Position numbers and translations under genes: made by a program. From JACRCT01 sp049841135 (lineage in GTDB: Bacteria; Myxococcota; Myxococcia; Myxococcales; UBA5297), in assembly GCA_049841135.1 (NCBI GenBank), contig JASGHK010000001.1:930001-994000 (forward strand): a stretch of DNA of 64,000 bases. Direction: 5' to 3'. Below the pieces are notes generated by a model. That model was given only the letters and a program-made list of their open reading frames with translations, did no database searches and had not been told where the DNA came from. Shown here piece by piece: positions 8,753 to 17,965 of this stretch; the stretch's first letter is position 1; the number at the start of each line of letters is the position of its first letter.

Positions 8753-9946
8753 ATGACCCTCCGCCGCCTCCTGCCAGTGCTCCTCGCGGCCGCCTTCGCC
8801 GTGACCTTCGCCTGCTTCGACGTGCCCAAGCCCGAGCTCGAGGGCCGGGCCTGCAACGCGAGCCACCCGTGCCTGGACGGCTTCGACTGCGTCGGCGGCA
8901 AGTGCGTGGCCTTCGACGCCTCGACGTGCACCCCCGGCGTCCCCCTGTGCCGCGAGGGGAACTGGTACGACTGCTCCGGCGGCGCACCGCTGCTGAAGGC
9001 GGCCTGCGCTGACGCCGGGCTGGACTGCGAGGGTGCGCGCGGGTGCCTGGCGCCCTGCGGCAGCGGCTGCGCGACCGGCACGGCTTGCGACCTCTCGGTC
9101 CAACGCTGCGTGCGCCAGCCCCGGTGCGCGAACGTCGGCGACTGCGAAGGAGGAAACACCTGCCTGTCGGGAGCGTGCGTGGCACCTTCGACGCAAGCGC
9201 TGGTCTTCGTCGAGGATGCGGGCAGGAGCGCGCAACTGGCCTGCTACACCAGCGCCCCGGCCGACGCCGGGACGAGCTGGCCCGATGCCGCGGTGCCACT
9301 GGTGACCATGAACGGCTGGGTGGTGACCCCGGCGGGCACGATGTCGCCCCAGACCGCCGGCCTCGACCTGAAAGTCTTCCTCGCCTCCGCATTCGACGAG
9401 CAGGAGAACCCAACCGCCGTGGCGAAGGGCAAGAGCGTCGGCAGCGGCGACGCGGGCGTCGGCGCCTTCACGCTGCGCGACGTGCCCGTCGGTCCCGGCC
9501 TCGTCGTCCAGACCTCCGGCGCCAACGCCGTGACCACCTACCAGTACCTGGCCATCCGCGCCGAGGACGTCACGGGTGGCGTCGCGTACCTGGCCGTGAC
9601 CAGCTTCGGCCGCGAGCTGTGGCAGCAGCTGGCCGACAGCTCCGGCGTGGCCATTCGAGAGGGGCGTGGCGGTCTCGCCGGCCAGATCTTCGATTGCGGC
9701 GCGCAGCCGGCCAAGGTCAAGGGCGCCACCGCCGCGCTCGATACCGAGGTGCGGACCTTCTACTCGCTCGCGACGCTGGTCGGCCTCGACCCGGAGGCGC
9801 GGGCGACCAGCGAGAGCGGCCGGTTCTTCATGTTCGACGTCCCGGCGCTGCCCGTTAGCCTCGTCGCCCAGCTCGGCGAGGCCGTGGTCACCCGGAAGGT
9901 CCGGGTGAAGCCGGACTCGGTGACGGTGTATCTCGTCCGGCCGTAG
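8753..9946 (+). CDS. Cysteine-rich lipoprotein of unknown function
   Basis: 397 residues. The N-terminus is a signal peptide with a lipobox-like end (VTFAC, Cys about 21), so export and lipid anchoring are likely. Residues 21-145 are rich in Cys pairs in the pattern C...C.DG..C.GGKCV, a layout common in exported Myxococcota proteins; in this kind of protein the pairs usually form disulfides. The C-terminal 240 residues show beta-type sequence (GLDLKVFLASAFDEQEN, VTTYQYLAIRAEDV) without a family I recognise. It stands alone between plsB and a repeat cluster. The short distance from the TAGACT box to the ATG suggests a nearly leaderless message. Confidence 0.75.
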   Translation: MTLRRLLPVLLAAAFAVTFACFDVPKPELEGRACNASHPCLDGFDCVGGKCVAFDASTCTPGVPLCREGNWYDCSGGAPLLKAACADAGLDCEGARGCLAPCGSGCATGTACDLSVQRCVRQPRCANVGDCEGGNTCLSGACVAPSTQALVFVEDAGRSAQLACYTSAPADAGTSWPDAAVPLVTMNGWVVTPAGTMSPQTAGLDLKVFLASAFDEQENPTAVAKGKSVGSGDAGVGAFTLRDVPVGPGLVVQTSGANAVTTYQYLAIRAEDVTGGVAYLAVTSFGRELWQQLADSSGVAIREGRGGLAGQIFDCGAQPAKVKGATAALDTEVRTFYSLATLVGLDPEARATSESGRFFMFDVPALPVSLVAQLGEAVVTRKVRVKPDSVTVYLVRP

Positions 9947-9994
9947 GGGCCCTCCCTTCGGGTGCCTTCGGCTGGCGGAGTCCTCTGCCATGTG

Positions 9995-10190
9995 CTGGGT
10001 GTGGGCCCGGCTTCCACGCCGGGGACAACCTCACGACAAGGACGTCTGAGGCGCGCTGGGGTACATCAGCGCTCGCGATGCCCCGGCCCGGAAGCGCGTG
10101 GAAGCCAAGCACTACCCCAGCGCGCCTCAGATTCGACAGACGTTCGGATTGCCCCCGGCGTGGAAGCGCGTCGAAGCCGGGCACTACCCG
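9995..10190. repeat. Cluster of direct and inverted repeats
   Basis: Three related units. GGAAGCGCGTGGAAGCCAAG (first 20 bases of 10090-10118) recurs at 10162-10190 with 25 of 29 bases identical, 72 bases later. An inverted, shorter relative (GGCTTCCACGCCGGGG) lies at about 10009-10024. Around the first unit there is a perfect 19-bp inverted repeat: TCTGAGGCGCGCTGGGGTA at 10045-10063 against 10113-10131, 49 bases apart. No coding sequence is involved. Confidence 0.65.
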
Positions 10191-11798
10191 TCACCTCCGC
10201 GGCAGAAAGCACGCGTGGTTCGCCTTGAACGGCGCCCGCAAGTCCCCCAGCACCTGCCGCACCTTCTCCGACTTCAGGAACCGGTGGTCCAGCCAGCGGC
10301 GCGCCTCGGTCCGCGGATGGGACGCCCCGCAGCGGAAGTCGTCGTAGAGCGACAGGTCGGTGTCCGCGTGGAACGGGACGACCTCGGTGATGCCGAAGTC
10401 CGCCGGCCGCTGGTGCATGGGACTGCCGCGCGGAAGGTTCAAGAGCGCGTGGTTGAGGTCGCACAGCGCCTCGGCCTCGTCCTCCACGAAGCGCAGGGTC
10501 TGCTCGCGGTCCTCGTCGGTCTCGGTCGGCAGCCCGAAGAGCAGGTACGCCTGGCTGCGGATGCCGGCGGCGTGCAGCGCTCGGAGCATGCGCCGCATCA
10601 CCTCGACGTCCGCCCCCTTGCCCATCAGCGTCAACAGCCGCGGCGAGCCGCTCTCGATGCCTATCTGCAGCATCTCGCAGCCGCCCTCGGCGAGCGTCCG
10701 GGCGAAGCCTTCGTCGGCGAAGACGCGCTCGGGCCTCACGAACCCGTGCCAGCGCAGCGGCAGCCTGCGCTCGGCGATCGTCCGGGAGAACCGCTGCAGG
10801 TGCTTGGGCGGCAGCGCCGAGTCGGTCAAGTGCAGCATGGCGCCGCCCGGGAAGCGCTGCGCGACTTCCTCGAGCCAGGACTCCAGCGACTCGGGCTCGC
10901 ACGCGCGCTGCTTCGGGTGAAGGTAGTCGGGGCAGAAGGTGCAGCGACGCCAGTAGCAGCCTCGCGCCAGCGCCACCGGCACCACCGGCAGCGGCGAGAG
11001 GTAATCGGCCCACGGCAAATCGCCCAGATCGACCGCCAGCGGTCCGTCGCCCGGTCCGGCGCCGCTGCCGCCGACCGACTTCGCCAACGAGAGCAGATCC
11101 TCGTCGGAGCCCGCCACGACCTGGTCGAAGAGGTCGAAGGCTCCGCCGCGCAGCGCGAACCCCGCCGCCGACCAGCACGCCACCAGCGGCCCGCCCAGAA
11201 TCCGCTTCAGGTGCGGCAGCTTCTGTTTCAGCAGATATCCCAGCCGCACCGCGCCGCAGGCCTGGTTCTGGAACGCCAGCGAGACGCCCACGTGCGTGAT
11301 GCCTTGCGAGACGAGCTGCGGGAAGAGGACCTCCTCGAAGTAGGCGTCGAACGGCCCCGGCCGCTTGGCGAGGATCTCCAGCGCCGCCCGCCCCTCGGGC
11401 CGCAGTCCTTCGACGTCGACCGTCGCGACCCGGACCCGCACGCCCGGGTACGGCCGCGAGACGAGCTCGAGCACGCCGTCGAGGTGCGTCACCGCCGAGC
11501 TGTAGACCTTGCGGCTCAGGTAGGTCTTCGCCTGCTTGAGCGGCGGAGGGACGGAGGTCACCGAGCGCACGTGCCGGTGGTAGGCGACGGCCTTGCCCGG
11601 ATCCTTGGCCTTCACCTCGCCGACCATCGGCTCGAGCCGCTCGCTGCGCAGCGTGTGGGCGTACCAGCCGATGGAGGCGTCGATGGCGACGGCGTCGGCC
11701 CCCAGCGAGCGCAGCACCCGGGCAGCGGCCGGCCCCGACAGGTTCGGCTCGGAGGGCTTGGTGACCGGAGGAGTGACGATCGCGATGCGCTGGCCCAT
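10191..11798 (-). CDS. Radical SAM protein with N-terminal cobalamin-binding-like domain
   Basis: 535-residue enzyme. Residues 1-230 have the Rossmann-like pattern of B12-binding domains found before radical SAM cores (IAIVTPPVTKPSEPNL, HVGVSLAFQNQACGA, LGGPLVACW). The core begins near residue 275 with the cluster motif RGCYWRRCTFC, spacing CX4CX2C instead of the usual CX3CX2C, and continues with IGIESGS and LFGLPTETDED, typical of the Elp3/MiaB-like fold. It should reductively cleave S-adenosylmethionine; the substrate cannot be predicted. A TGCTAGGGT box ends 12 bases before the ATG, again suggesting a very short leader. The gene is divergent from the Fe-S protein gene at 11933. Confidence 0.8.
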   Translation of the reverse strand: MGQRIAIVTPPVTKPSEPNLSGPAAARVLRSLGADAVAIDASIGWYAHTLRSERLEPMVGEVKAKDPGKAVAYHRHVRSVTSVPPPLKQAKTYLSRKVYSSAVTHLDGVLELVSRPYPGVRVRVATVDVEGLRPEGRAALEILAKRPGPFDAYFEEVLFPQLVSQGITHVGVSLAFQNQACGAVRLGYLLKQKLPHLKRILGGPLVACWSAAGFALRGGAFDLFDQVVAGSDEDLLSLAKSVGGSGAGPGDGPLAVDLGDLPWADYLSPLPVVPVALARGCYWRRCTFCPDYLHPKQRACEPESLESWLEEVAQRFPGGAMLHLTDSALPPKHLQRFSRTIAERRLPLRWHGFVRPERVFADEGFARTLAEGGCEMLQIGIESGSPRLLTLMGKGADVEVMRRMLRALHAAGIRSQAYLLFGLPTETDEDREQTLRFVEDEAEALCDLNHALLNLPRGSPMHQRPADFGITEVVPFHADTDLSLYDDFRCGASHPRTEARRWLDHRFLKSEKVRQVLGDLRAPFKANHACFLPRR

Positions 11799-11932
11799 CG
11801 AAGGGCGGGGACCCTAGCACGACGAGCTCCGTCTTGGCCCAGACACTCATTCGGGGCGTCCCGTCGCTGGTCTCGCTCGCCTACCCTGCTCTCGCCTACC
11901 CTCCAGCCCCCTCGAACCGGAGCTGCCAAACC

Positions 11933-13246
11933 ATGGGCCACCTCGGCCGCATCAAAGACGAGTACCGCGAGCTGGCCAACCGCATGCAGCACGGCACGAC
12001 GCGGCTCGTCGAGGGCGACACCGAGAAGACCGAGAAGGCGCGCCAGGAGATCCTCGAGCTGCTCTTCACGCCGGAGGAGGCCCAGCTCGCGGCCCGGCTC
12101 CCCATCCTGCCCGCGAGCCTGCGGCGCATCGCCGAGCGGGTGGACGTGACGCCCGAGTTGCTCAAGCCGCGGCTCGATGCGCTGTGCGACAAGGGCCTGG
12201 TCATGGACCTCGTCAGCCCCAGGACCGGGAAGACGAAGTACATGCTCGCCCCGCCGGTCATCGGCTTCTTCGAGTTCTCGCTGATGCGCCGCGACGCGAG
12301 CCGGCCGCAGAAGGAGATCGCCGAGGCCGTCCACGCCTACTCCCACGGCGACGCCGCCTTCGTCCGCGAGGTCTTCTCCCGCGACACCATGATCGGCCGG
12401 GCGCTGCCGTACGAGAGCGCGCTCGACGAGGAGGAGCTGCCCGACGTCCTGGTCTGGGAGCGGGCCACCTCGCTCCTGCGCGACGCGCGCTCCATCGCGG
12501 TGAGCACCTGCTTCTGCCGCCACAGCGCCGAGCACCGCGGCGTCCCCTGCGGCCTGCCCACCGAGAACTGCCTGTCTCTCAACGCCGGCGCCGACTACGT
12601 CGCAGGCCGCAAGCTCGGCCGCGCCATCGGGTCCTCCGAGGCGCTGGAGATCCTCGAGCAGGCCCGCTCGCACGGCCTGGTGCAGATCGCCGACAACGTG
12701 CAGCGCCAGCCCGCGTACGTCTGCAACTGCTGCGGCTGCTGCTGCGAGCAACTGCACGGCATCAACGAGTTCGGGATGCGCGCCGTCAACCCCAGCGGCT
12801 TCCTCCCGCGCAACCTCGAGACGCGCTGCGTCGGATGCTCGCGCTGCGCCCGGGCTTGCCCCATCGGCGCCATCACCATGACGGCGCGGCGCGTCGACGG
12901 GAAGAGCAAGGCCACGCTCGCGCCCAATGTCGACGAAGAGAAGTGCATCGGCTGCGGGGTCTGCACCGCCGCATGCCACAAGCGGGCGCTCTCGCTCGAG
13001 CGGTCCGAGCAGCGCCCGGTCGTGCCCACCGACGGCGTGGAGAAGGCGCTGCGGATGGCCATCGAGCGCGGACAGCTCGCCGACCTCGTCTTCGACCAGG
13101 GCGCCGGGCGAGGCGCCAGGTTCCTCAACCGGGTGATGTCGCTGCTCGTCGCGCTGCCGCCGGCCAGGCAGGCGCTCGCGAACCAGCAGCTGCGCTCGCG
13201 CTTCGTCCGCTTCGCGCTCGCGCGTGTGAAGGATCCGACGAGCTGA
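11933..13246 (+). CDS. Fe-S protein with winged-helix-like N-terminus and two 4Fe-4S sites
   Basis: 437 residues. The N-terminal 105 residues resemble a winged helix (LARLPILPASLRRIAERVD followed by a basic hairpin). Then a cysteine-rich middle: CFCRH near 193, and CNCCGCCC near 264, an unusually dense run. Two ferredoxin motifs follow, CVGCSRCARACP near 300 and CIGCGVCTAACH near 340, each fit to bind a 4Fe-4S cluster. It has no signal peptide and is probably cytoplasmic. Similar ferredoxin-like proteins occur in Deltaproteobacteria beside redox genes, but the neighbours here give no pathway. An upstream in-frame start at 11834 would add residues of chance type, so 11933 was chosen. Confidence 0.75.
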   Translation: MGHLGRIKDEYRELANRMQHGTTRLVEGDTEKTEKARQEILELLFTPEEAQLAARLPILPASLRRIAERVDVTPELLKPRLDALCDKGLVMDLVSPRTGKTKYMLAPPVIGFFEFSLMRRDASRPQKEIAEAVHAYSHGDAAFVREVFSRDTMIGRALPYESALDEEELPDVLVWERATSLLRDARSIAVSTCFCRHSAEHRGVPCGLPTENCLSLNAGADYVAGRKLGRAIGSSEALEILEQARSHGLVQIADNVQRQPAYVCNCCGCCCEQLHGINEFGMRAVNPSGFLPRNLETRCVGCSRCARACPIGAITMTARRVDGKSKATLAPNVDEEKCIGCGVCTAACHKRALSLERSEQRPVVPTDGVEKALRMAIERGQLADLVFDQGAGRGARFLNRVMSLLVALPPARQALANQQLRSRFVRFALARVKDPTS

Positions 13247-13324
13247 TCTCCAGGCCGGTAAAAGGTCGGAAAAGCCGGCAACGGGCCGACTCGCGCGCGC
13301 ATCGACCGGGGCGAGGTCAGCCCC

Positions 13325-14209
13325 ATGTCCCCTGAGATGCGCACCGCCCTGAAGAACCGGGGCTCGACGATCCCCTTCTTCCTGGTCCACGCCGCCGCAC
13401 TGGCCGCGCTCTTCTTCCCGCTGCGCTGGGAGATGGTCGCGCTCGCCGTCGGCTCGTACTACCTGCGGATGTTCGGGGTGACCGCGGGCTACCACCGCTA
13501 CTTCGCCCACCGCTCCTACAAGACGAGCCGCCCCTTCCAGTTCGTGCTCGCCTTCCTGGCGCAGACCTCCGCCCAGAAGGGCGTGCTCTGGTGGGCCGGG
13601 CATCACCGCGCGCATCACGCCTACTCCGACACCGAGCAGGACGTGCACTCGCCGGTGCGGCGCGGCTTCTGGTGGGCCCACGTCGGGTGGATCCTGAGCC
13701 GCGACTACGATCACACCGACTTCGACCGCATCAAGGACTTTGCCAGATACCCCGAGCTGCGCTTCCTCAACCGCTTCAAGCTGCTGCCGGCGGTCCTCTA
13801 CGCCGGAGCCATCCTCGCCATCTGGGGCTGGGAGGGGCTCTTCTGGGGCTTCTTCGTCTCCACCGTGGCCCTCTTCCACGGCACCTTCTTCATCAACTCG
13901 CTGGCGCACGTCTTCGGACGCCGCCGCTTCCCCACCGAGGACACCAGCCGCAACGGGCTGCTGCTGGCGCTCATCGCCAACGGCGAGGGCTGGCACAACA
14001 ACCACCACTACTTCCAGACCTCGGCGCGGCAGGGGTTCTACTGGTGGGAGATCGACACGACCTACTACGTGCTGCGCGCCCTGGCGGCGCTGCGCATCGT
14101 CCGCGACTTGCGGGAGCCGCCGGCGAAGGTGCTGGAGCTCGGGCGGCACCGGGTCCGGCGGCGGGCGACGGCGTTGGCGTTCGCGCCGGCTGCGGGCGCG
14201 GGCAAGTAG
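13325..14209 (+). CDS. Acyl-CoA / fatty-acid desaturase (delta-9 type)
   Basis: Membrane di-iron enzyme that inserts a double bond into an acyl chain. 294 residues. The three histidine boxes are complete: HRYFAH, HRAHHAYSD and HNNHH. Hydrophobic segments precede box one (PFFLVHAAALAALFF and the next) and lie between boxes two and three (LLPAVLYAGAILAIWGW, LFWGFFVSTVALFHG), as in the stearoyl-CoA desaturase family. Length is usual for bacterial members. Together with PlsB it points to membrane lipid adjustment, although the genes are not in one operon. Confidence 0.93.
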   Translation: MSPEMRTALKNRGSTIPFFLVHAAALAALFFPLRWEMVALAVGSYYLRMFGVTAGYHRYFAHRSYKTSRPFQFVLAFLAQTSAQKGVLWWAGHHRAHHAYSDTEQDVHSPVRRGFWWAHVGWILSRDYDHTDFDRIKDFARYPELRFLNRFKLLPAVLYAGAILAIWGWEGLFWGFFVSTVALFHGTFFINSLAHVFGRRRFPTEDTSRNGLLLALIANGEGWHNNHHYFQTSARQGFYWWEIDTTYYVLRALAALRIVRDLREPPAKVLELGRHRVRRRATALAFAPAAGAGK

Positions 14210-14379
14210 CCGCGCTGGGCGGCCCCGTCCATCCGAGGCGCGCTGATGGAGTTGCCGGCCGGTGGATTTGATGGTGGCGACGGCCGGTCTCCAGCCTCCG
14301 GACACCTCTTTGCCGGCGCCCAGCGCCCCCCTCTTATCCCCCCGTCGCTGACGGATGGTCGGGATTGAATTGAGGATGC

Positions 14380-14520
14380 TCACTGCTCCGGTGGGACGAT
14401 CGCTCGGTGCTCATCTCGGCCCCGGCACGACACGGGGATCAGGTGGTCGCGGCTGGCGCAGCACTTGGGCAGATCGGGCAGAACTCGGTACCGCCGTTTG
14501 TCGGCCTGCTCTGCTAGAAC
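14380..14520 (-). pseudogene. Possible HNH endonuclease remnant
   Basis: On the minus strand, up to the TGA at 14382-14380, the frame reads RYRVLPDLPKCCASRDHLIP, then VSCRGRDEHRAIVPPEQ. The run RDHLIPVS.RG.DE...IVP is close to the core of HNH nucleases (usually followed by a CxxC pair, absent here). The stop comes early and the upstream part runs into the start of the DUF4132 gene, so I read it as a decayed fragment. The evidence is one motif only. Confidence 0.3.
14511..14520 (+). promoter_or_regulatory. Extended -10 box close to the start codon
   Basis: CTGCTAGAAC; the TAGAAC box ends 7 bases before the GTG at 14528. A transcript starting at the usual distance would begin at or next to that GTG. 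Confidence 0.5.
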
Positions 14521-14527
14521 GTGCCCC

Positions 14528-17500
14528 GTGACGACGCCGAACTTCGACCCCCTCCTCAGCCAAGACTTGAAGCCCCTCGGCGACGACTTCGCCGCAGCCG
14601 CCGAGTACGTCCTGCGTGGTGGCGATGCCCGCGTCCTCGAACGCATCGCCGGCAAGCTCAAGACCAAGGTGGGCCGCAGCCTCTACGGTCCCGACCGCCA
14701 GAGGCTCCTCTCGGCCCTCACTCCCGGCGACCAGGCGATCGCCCGGCGCCTGGGCGAGGTCTGGGCCGCAGCCGGCGGTGGCGAAGGTCGGGTCGGCGCG
14801 CTGCAGGATCGCCGCTGGCTCGAGTACCTGGTCTGGGAGGCCTCCAACCTCTCGCCGCAGACTTACACCGAGGCCGACTCGGTCCTCTCCGCCGACCTTC
14901 TCGACGCCGAGTCTTCAACGCTGCTCGCGCGGATCGCCCTCTCTCCCACTCTTCCCGCCGACTTCTCGCAGCAATTCGCCGTCCGCACGTTCGGCAACGC
15001 CACGCTCGCCATCCACGGCTTCGGTCTGGTGCTGGAGCGCGATGCCGACTTCGTCTCTTCGCTGCTGCGCGACGGCGACGCCGAGGCTCGGGTGTCGGTC
15101 TGCGAGCGCCTCGATGCCGCGGGCGCCAGGCCCGAGCCGTTCCTCTCCGCGCTCGTCGCCGTCGCCGTTAGCGAGTCCAAGAAGGCGCGAGCCTCGGCGC
15201 TCAAGCAGCTGGGCAAGATCTCGGGCGACGCCGCACGCGACTCGCTCTGGGCGGTCGCCGAAGACGCAACCCGACCCAACGCAGACCGGGCTCACGCGGC
15301 CGAGGGACTGTTCAGTCTCGGCGGCGCCGATTCGTCGCGCTTCAGGGCTCTACTGCCCGCCGCCAAGGGCCCGCTCAAGAAGGCCTTGGAGCAGGCCCTC
15401 GAAGCGCTCGCCCCCGCCACGGCGTCTCCGGTCGCGCCGCCGGCGACGATCGAAGCGCCGCCGGTTCCGCCGGCCCTCCGCACTGCCTTGCGCGCCCTCG
15501 CCGACGAGTGGTGCGCCGCCGTTCCTGGCACCCTCGCCACCTTCCAGGCGACGTACCCGAAGTTCGTCGCGCCCGCCCTCGCACCCGTCGGCGACGACGT
15601 GCTCGATCGTGCCGTGGCGCTGGTCGGCGACCCCAAGCCCTGGAACGCGCCTGCCGGCAAGCTCCTGGTGCGGATGACGCAGCATCCTTGCGCGCTGCCG
15701 CCGGCGCGGATCCTGGAGGCGCTCGCCCAGGCGAAGCTCCACCCCATTCACTTCGTGCGCGCCTGGCAGCTCTTCTGCGAGCGCGGCGACATCTCGGGGC
15801 TCATGGTCTCCGCGCGCAGCCTGCGCGAGCAGCCCGGCACCGACCTCCTCCAGCTCCAGGCCGCTTCCCGGTTCGCGGGCTACCCGAGCGCTGCCGTCGG
15901 CTCCCTCATCCTTCGCCGCTGGCTGCGCGAGTGGGGCAAGGCCCAGGTCGGATTCATCGCCGCCCACCCAGAGTTCGCCGAGGCCGCGCTCGGGCTGCGG
16001 ACCCTGCCGGGCCTCGACGTCCCGCCATACCAGCAGCGCGAGGCGCGCGTCACCGCGCTGCAGCTGGTCAGCGAGCTCGCCGCGCCGCCGCCCTCCCTCG
16101 TCCCGGCGCTCTGGGACATCGCGCTCAAGGGCCTCAAGATCGAGCGCCCGCTGGCGCAGAAATCCCTCGCGCGGCTCGTCGGCTACGAGCGGCGGCTGCT
16201 CGAGGCGCTCAAGGACAGGTCGCAGGACGTCCGGGCCGGCGCCGCGAACTGGCTCGCCGCCCGAAAGGACGCAGGTGCCCTGCCCGCCTTGCGCGCCGCG
16301 CTGGCCAAGGAGAAGCGGGAGTCGGTCCGACTGGCCCTCATCGAGGCCCTGGAGGTCCTGGGCGAGCCGCTCGACTCGCTGATGGATCGCGCGGGACTCC
16401 CGGAGCGCTCGCGGAGGATCCTCGCGGACGCGAAGTGCCCGGTCCTGGGCTGGCCGGAGGTCGCCGCGCTGCCGGCCCTGCACTGGGCCGACCACGACGC
16501 CCCGATGGACCAGACCATCGACCAGTCCATCGTCCTGGCCTGGCTCGCCGAGGCCCACAAGTCCCGCAATCCGGCACCCTCGCCGCTCTTGCGCCTCTAC
16601 GCCCGCGCGGTGCGGCCCGAGGATGGCCAGGCCTTCTCGCGGGGGCTGTTGCAGGCGTGGATCGCCCGCGACGCCGCGCAGGAGCCTTCGTTCGACCCCA
16701 ACACCGGTTTCTCGCGCGGCTCGTCGGCCATCGAGGACAAGGGCGTGCTCGCGGTCGCCGGCGCCTTCGGCGGGACCGGCCTCGCGGAGATCGTCGGGCG
16801 CTACCTCAAGGACTACTACGGCCTGCGCGCCGCGCAGTGCCGGGCGCTGCTCAACATGCTGGCCCACGTCGAGGACCGCGCCGCCATCCAGCTCCTGCTG
16901 GCCACCGGAACCCGCTTCCGCACCGCCGGCATCCGCGCCGAGGCCGAGAAGCTCACCCGCGAGCTGGCCGAGCGCAAGGGCTGGACCGTCGACGAGCTCG
17001 GCGACCGCACCATCCCCGACGCGGGGCTCGACGCGACCGGCCGGCTCCGCATCGACTACGGCGAGCGCAGGTTCACCGCGCGCCTGGACCACCACCTGCG
17101 CCTCTCGCTCGCGGACGCCGAGGACGGGGCCCTCAAGAGCCTGCCCGAGGCGCGCAAGGGCGAGGACGAGGAGAAGGTCAAGCAGGCCCGCGCCGCCTAC
17201 TCGCGCTCGAAGAAGCAGATCGAGACGGTGGTGAAGCAGCAGCGCGAGCGGCTCTACGAGGCGATGTGCACCCAGCGCACCTGGCGCTTCTCGGACTGGG
17301 AGACCTTCCTCGCCGCCCACCCGGTCGCGCGCAACCTCGTCGTCGGCGTGGTCTGGACCGCCGAGAGCGAGGGCCGCCACCTGAGCTTCCGGCCGCTGGG
17401 CGACGGCTCGCTGTCGACCGCGGGCCACGACGAGGTGAAGCTGGCGCCGGAGGCGCTGGTCCGCGTCGCGCACGAGCTGACGCTGCCCGAGGGCCAGGTC

Positions 17501-17962
17501 GCGGAGTGGGCGGCGCACCTGGGCGACTTCGAGGTGATGCCTCTCTTCCGGCAGTTCGGCCGCCCGGCCTTCCGCCTGCCCGACGAGCGCCGCGGCGAGA
17601 CCGAGCTGGCGGACTTCCAGGGTCACCTGATCGAGGCCTTCAAGCTGCGCGGCAAGGCCCTCGGCCTGGGCTACGTCCGCGGGCCGGCCGAGGACGGCGG
17701 CTGGTTCTACCGGTACGACCGGACGCTGCCGTCGCTGGGGCTGCGGGTCGAGCTGGCGTTCTCCGGGAACGGCCTGCCCGAAGAGAACCGCACCGTCGCA
17801 CTGCAGGTGGCGCGCTTCCAGCCGACCGCCGAGGGCAGCGAGCCACGGCAACTGGGCGAGGTGCCCCAGGTGCTGCTCAGCGAGGTCCGCGCGGACCTTC
17901 TGGAGCTGTCCGCGGCCGGGACTGGGTTCGACCCGGACTGGGAGAGCAAGGTGCAGGGGTAG
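14528..17962 (+). CDS. DUF4132 (MolR-like) protein with helical repeat N-terminus
   Basis: 1144 residues from a GTG at 14528. The N-terminal two thirds are alpha-helical, HEAT-like repeats (KALEQALEALAPATASPVA; LLEALKDRSQDVRAGAANWL). The C-terminal part (from about residue 840) has the DUF4132 pattern: RLRIDYGERRF, WRFSDWETFLAAHPVARNLV, then LPEGQVAEWAAHLGDFEVMP and LFRQFGRPAFRLP. No enzymatic motif is evident. The family is found in many bacteria and includes E. coli MolR-type proteins and WGR-domain relatives; its role is not known. An in-frame ATG at 14465 would overlap the promoter box and add non-conserved residues, so the GTG is preferred. The stop at 17962 is followed after 3 bases by a REP array. 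Confidence 0.8.
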   Translation: MTTPNFDPLLSQDLKPLGDDFAAAAEYVLRGGDARVLERIAGKLKTKVGRSLYGPDRQRLLSALTPGDQAIARRLGEVWAAAGGGEGRVGALQDRRWLEYLVWEASNLSPQTYTEADSVLSADLLDAESSTLLARIALSPTLPADFSQQFAVRTFGNATLAIHGFGLVLERDADFVSSLLRDGDAEARVSVCERLDAAGARPEPFLSALVAVAVSESKKARASALKQLGKISGDAARDSLWAVAEDATRPNADRAHAAEGLFSLGGADSSRFRALLPAAKGPLKKALEQALEALAPATASPVAPPATIEAPPVPPALRTALRALADEWCAAVPGTLATFQATYPKFVAPALAPVGDDVLDRAVALVGDPKPWNAPAGKLLVRMTQHPCALPPARILEALAQAKLHPIHFVRAWQLFCERGDISGLMVSARSLREQPGTDLLQLQAASRFAGYPSAAVGSLILRRWLREWGKAQVGFIAAHPEFAEAALGLRTLPGLDVPPYQQREARVTALQLVSELAAPPPSLVPALWDIALKGLKIERPLAQKSLARLVGYERRLLEALKDRSQDVRAGAANWLAARKDAGALPALRAALAKEKRESVRLALIEALEVLGEPLDSLMDRAGLPERSRRILADAKCPVLGWPEVAALPALHWADHDAPMDQTIDQSIVLAWLAEAHKSRNPAPSPLLRLYARAVRPEDGQAFSRGLLQAWIARDAAQEPSFDPNTGFSRGSSAIEDKGVLAVAGAFGGTGLAEIVGRYLKDYYGLRAAQCRALLNMLAHVEDRAAIQLLLATGTRFRTAGIRAEAEKLTRELAERKGWTVDELGDRTIPDAGLDATGRLRIDYGERRFTARLDHHLRLSLADAEDGALKSLPEARKGEDEEKVKQARAAYSRSKKQIETVVKQQRERLYEAMCTQRTWRFSDWETFLAAHPVARNLVVGVVWTAESEGRHLSFRPLGDGSLSTAGHDEVKLAPEALVRVAHELTLPEGQVAEWAAHLGDFEVMPLFRQFGRPAFRLPDERRGETELADFQGHLIEAFKLRGKALGLGYVRGPAEDGGWFYRYDRTLPSLGLRVELAFSGNGLPEENRTVALQVARFQPTAEGSEPRQLGEVPQVLLSEVRADLLELSAAGTGFDPDWESKVQG

Positions 17963-17965
17963 GCC

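Larger units (their letters stand above)
14210..14527. other. Intergenic stretch with an HNH-like remnant and a promoter
   Basis: About 318 bases. The first half shows nothing clear. The second half holds the minus-strand HNH-like remnant (14380-14520) and the extended -10 box of the following gene, both listed separately. Confidence 0.6.
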
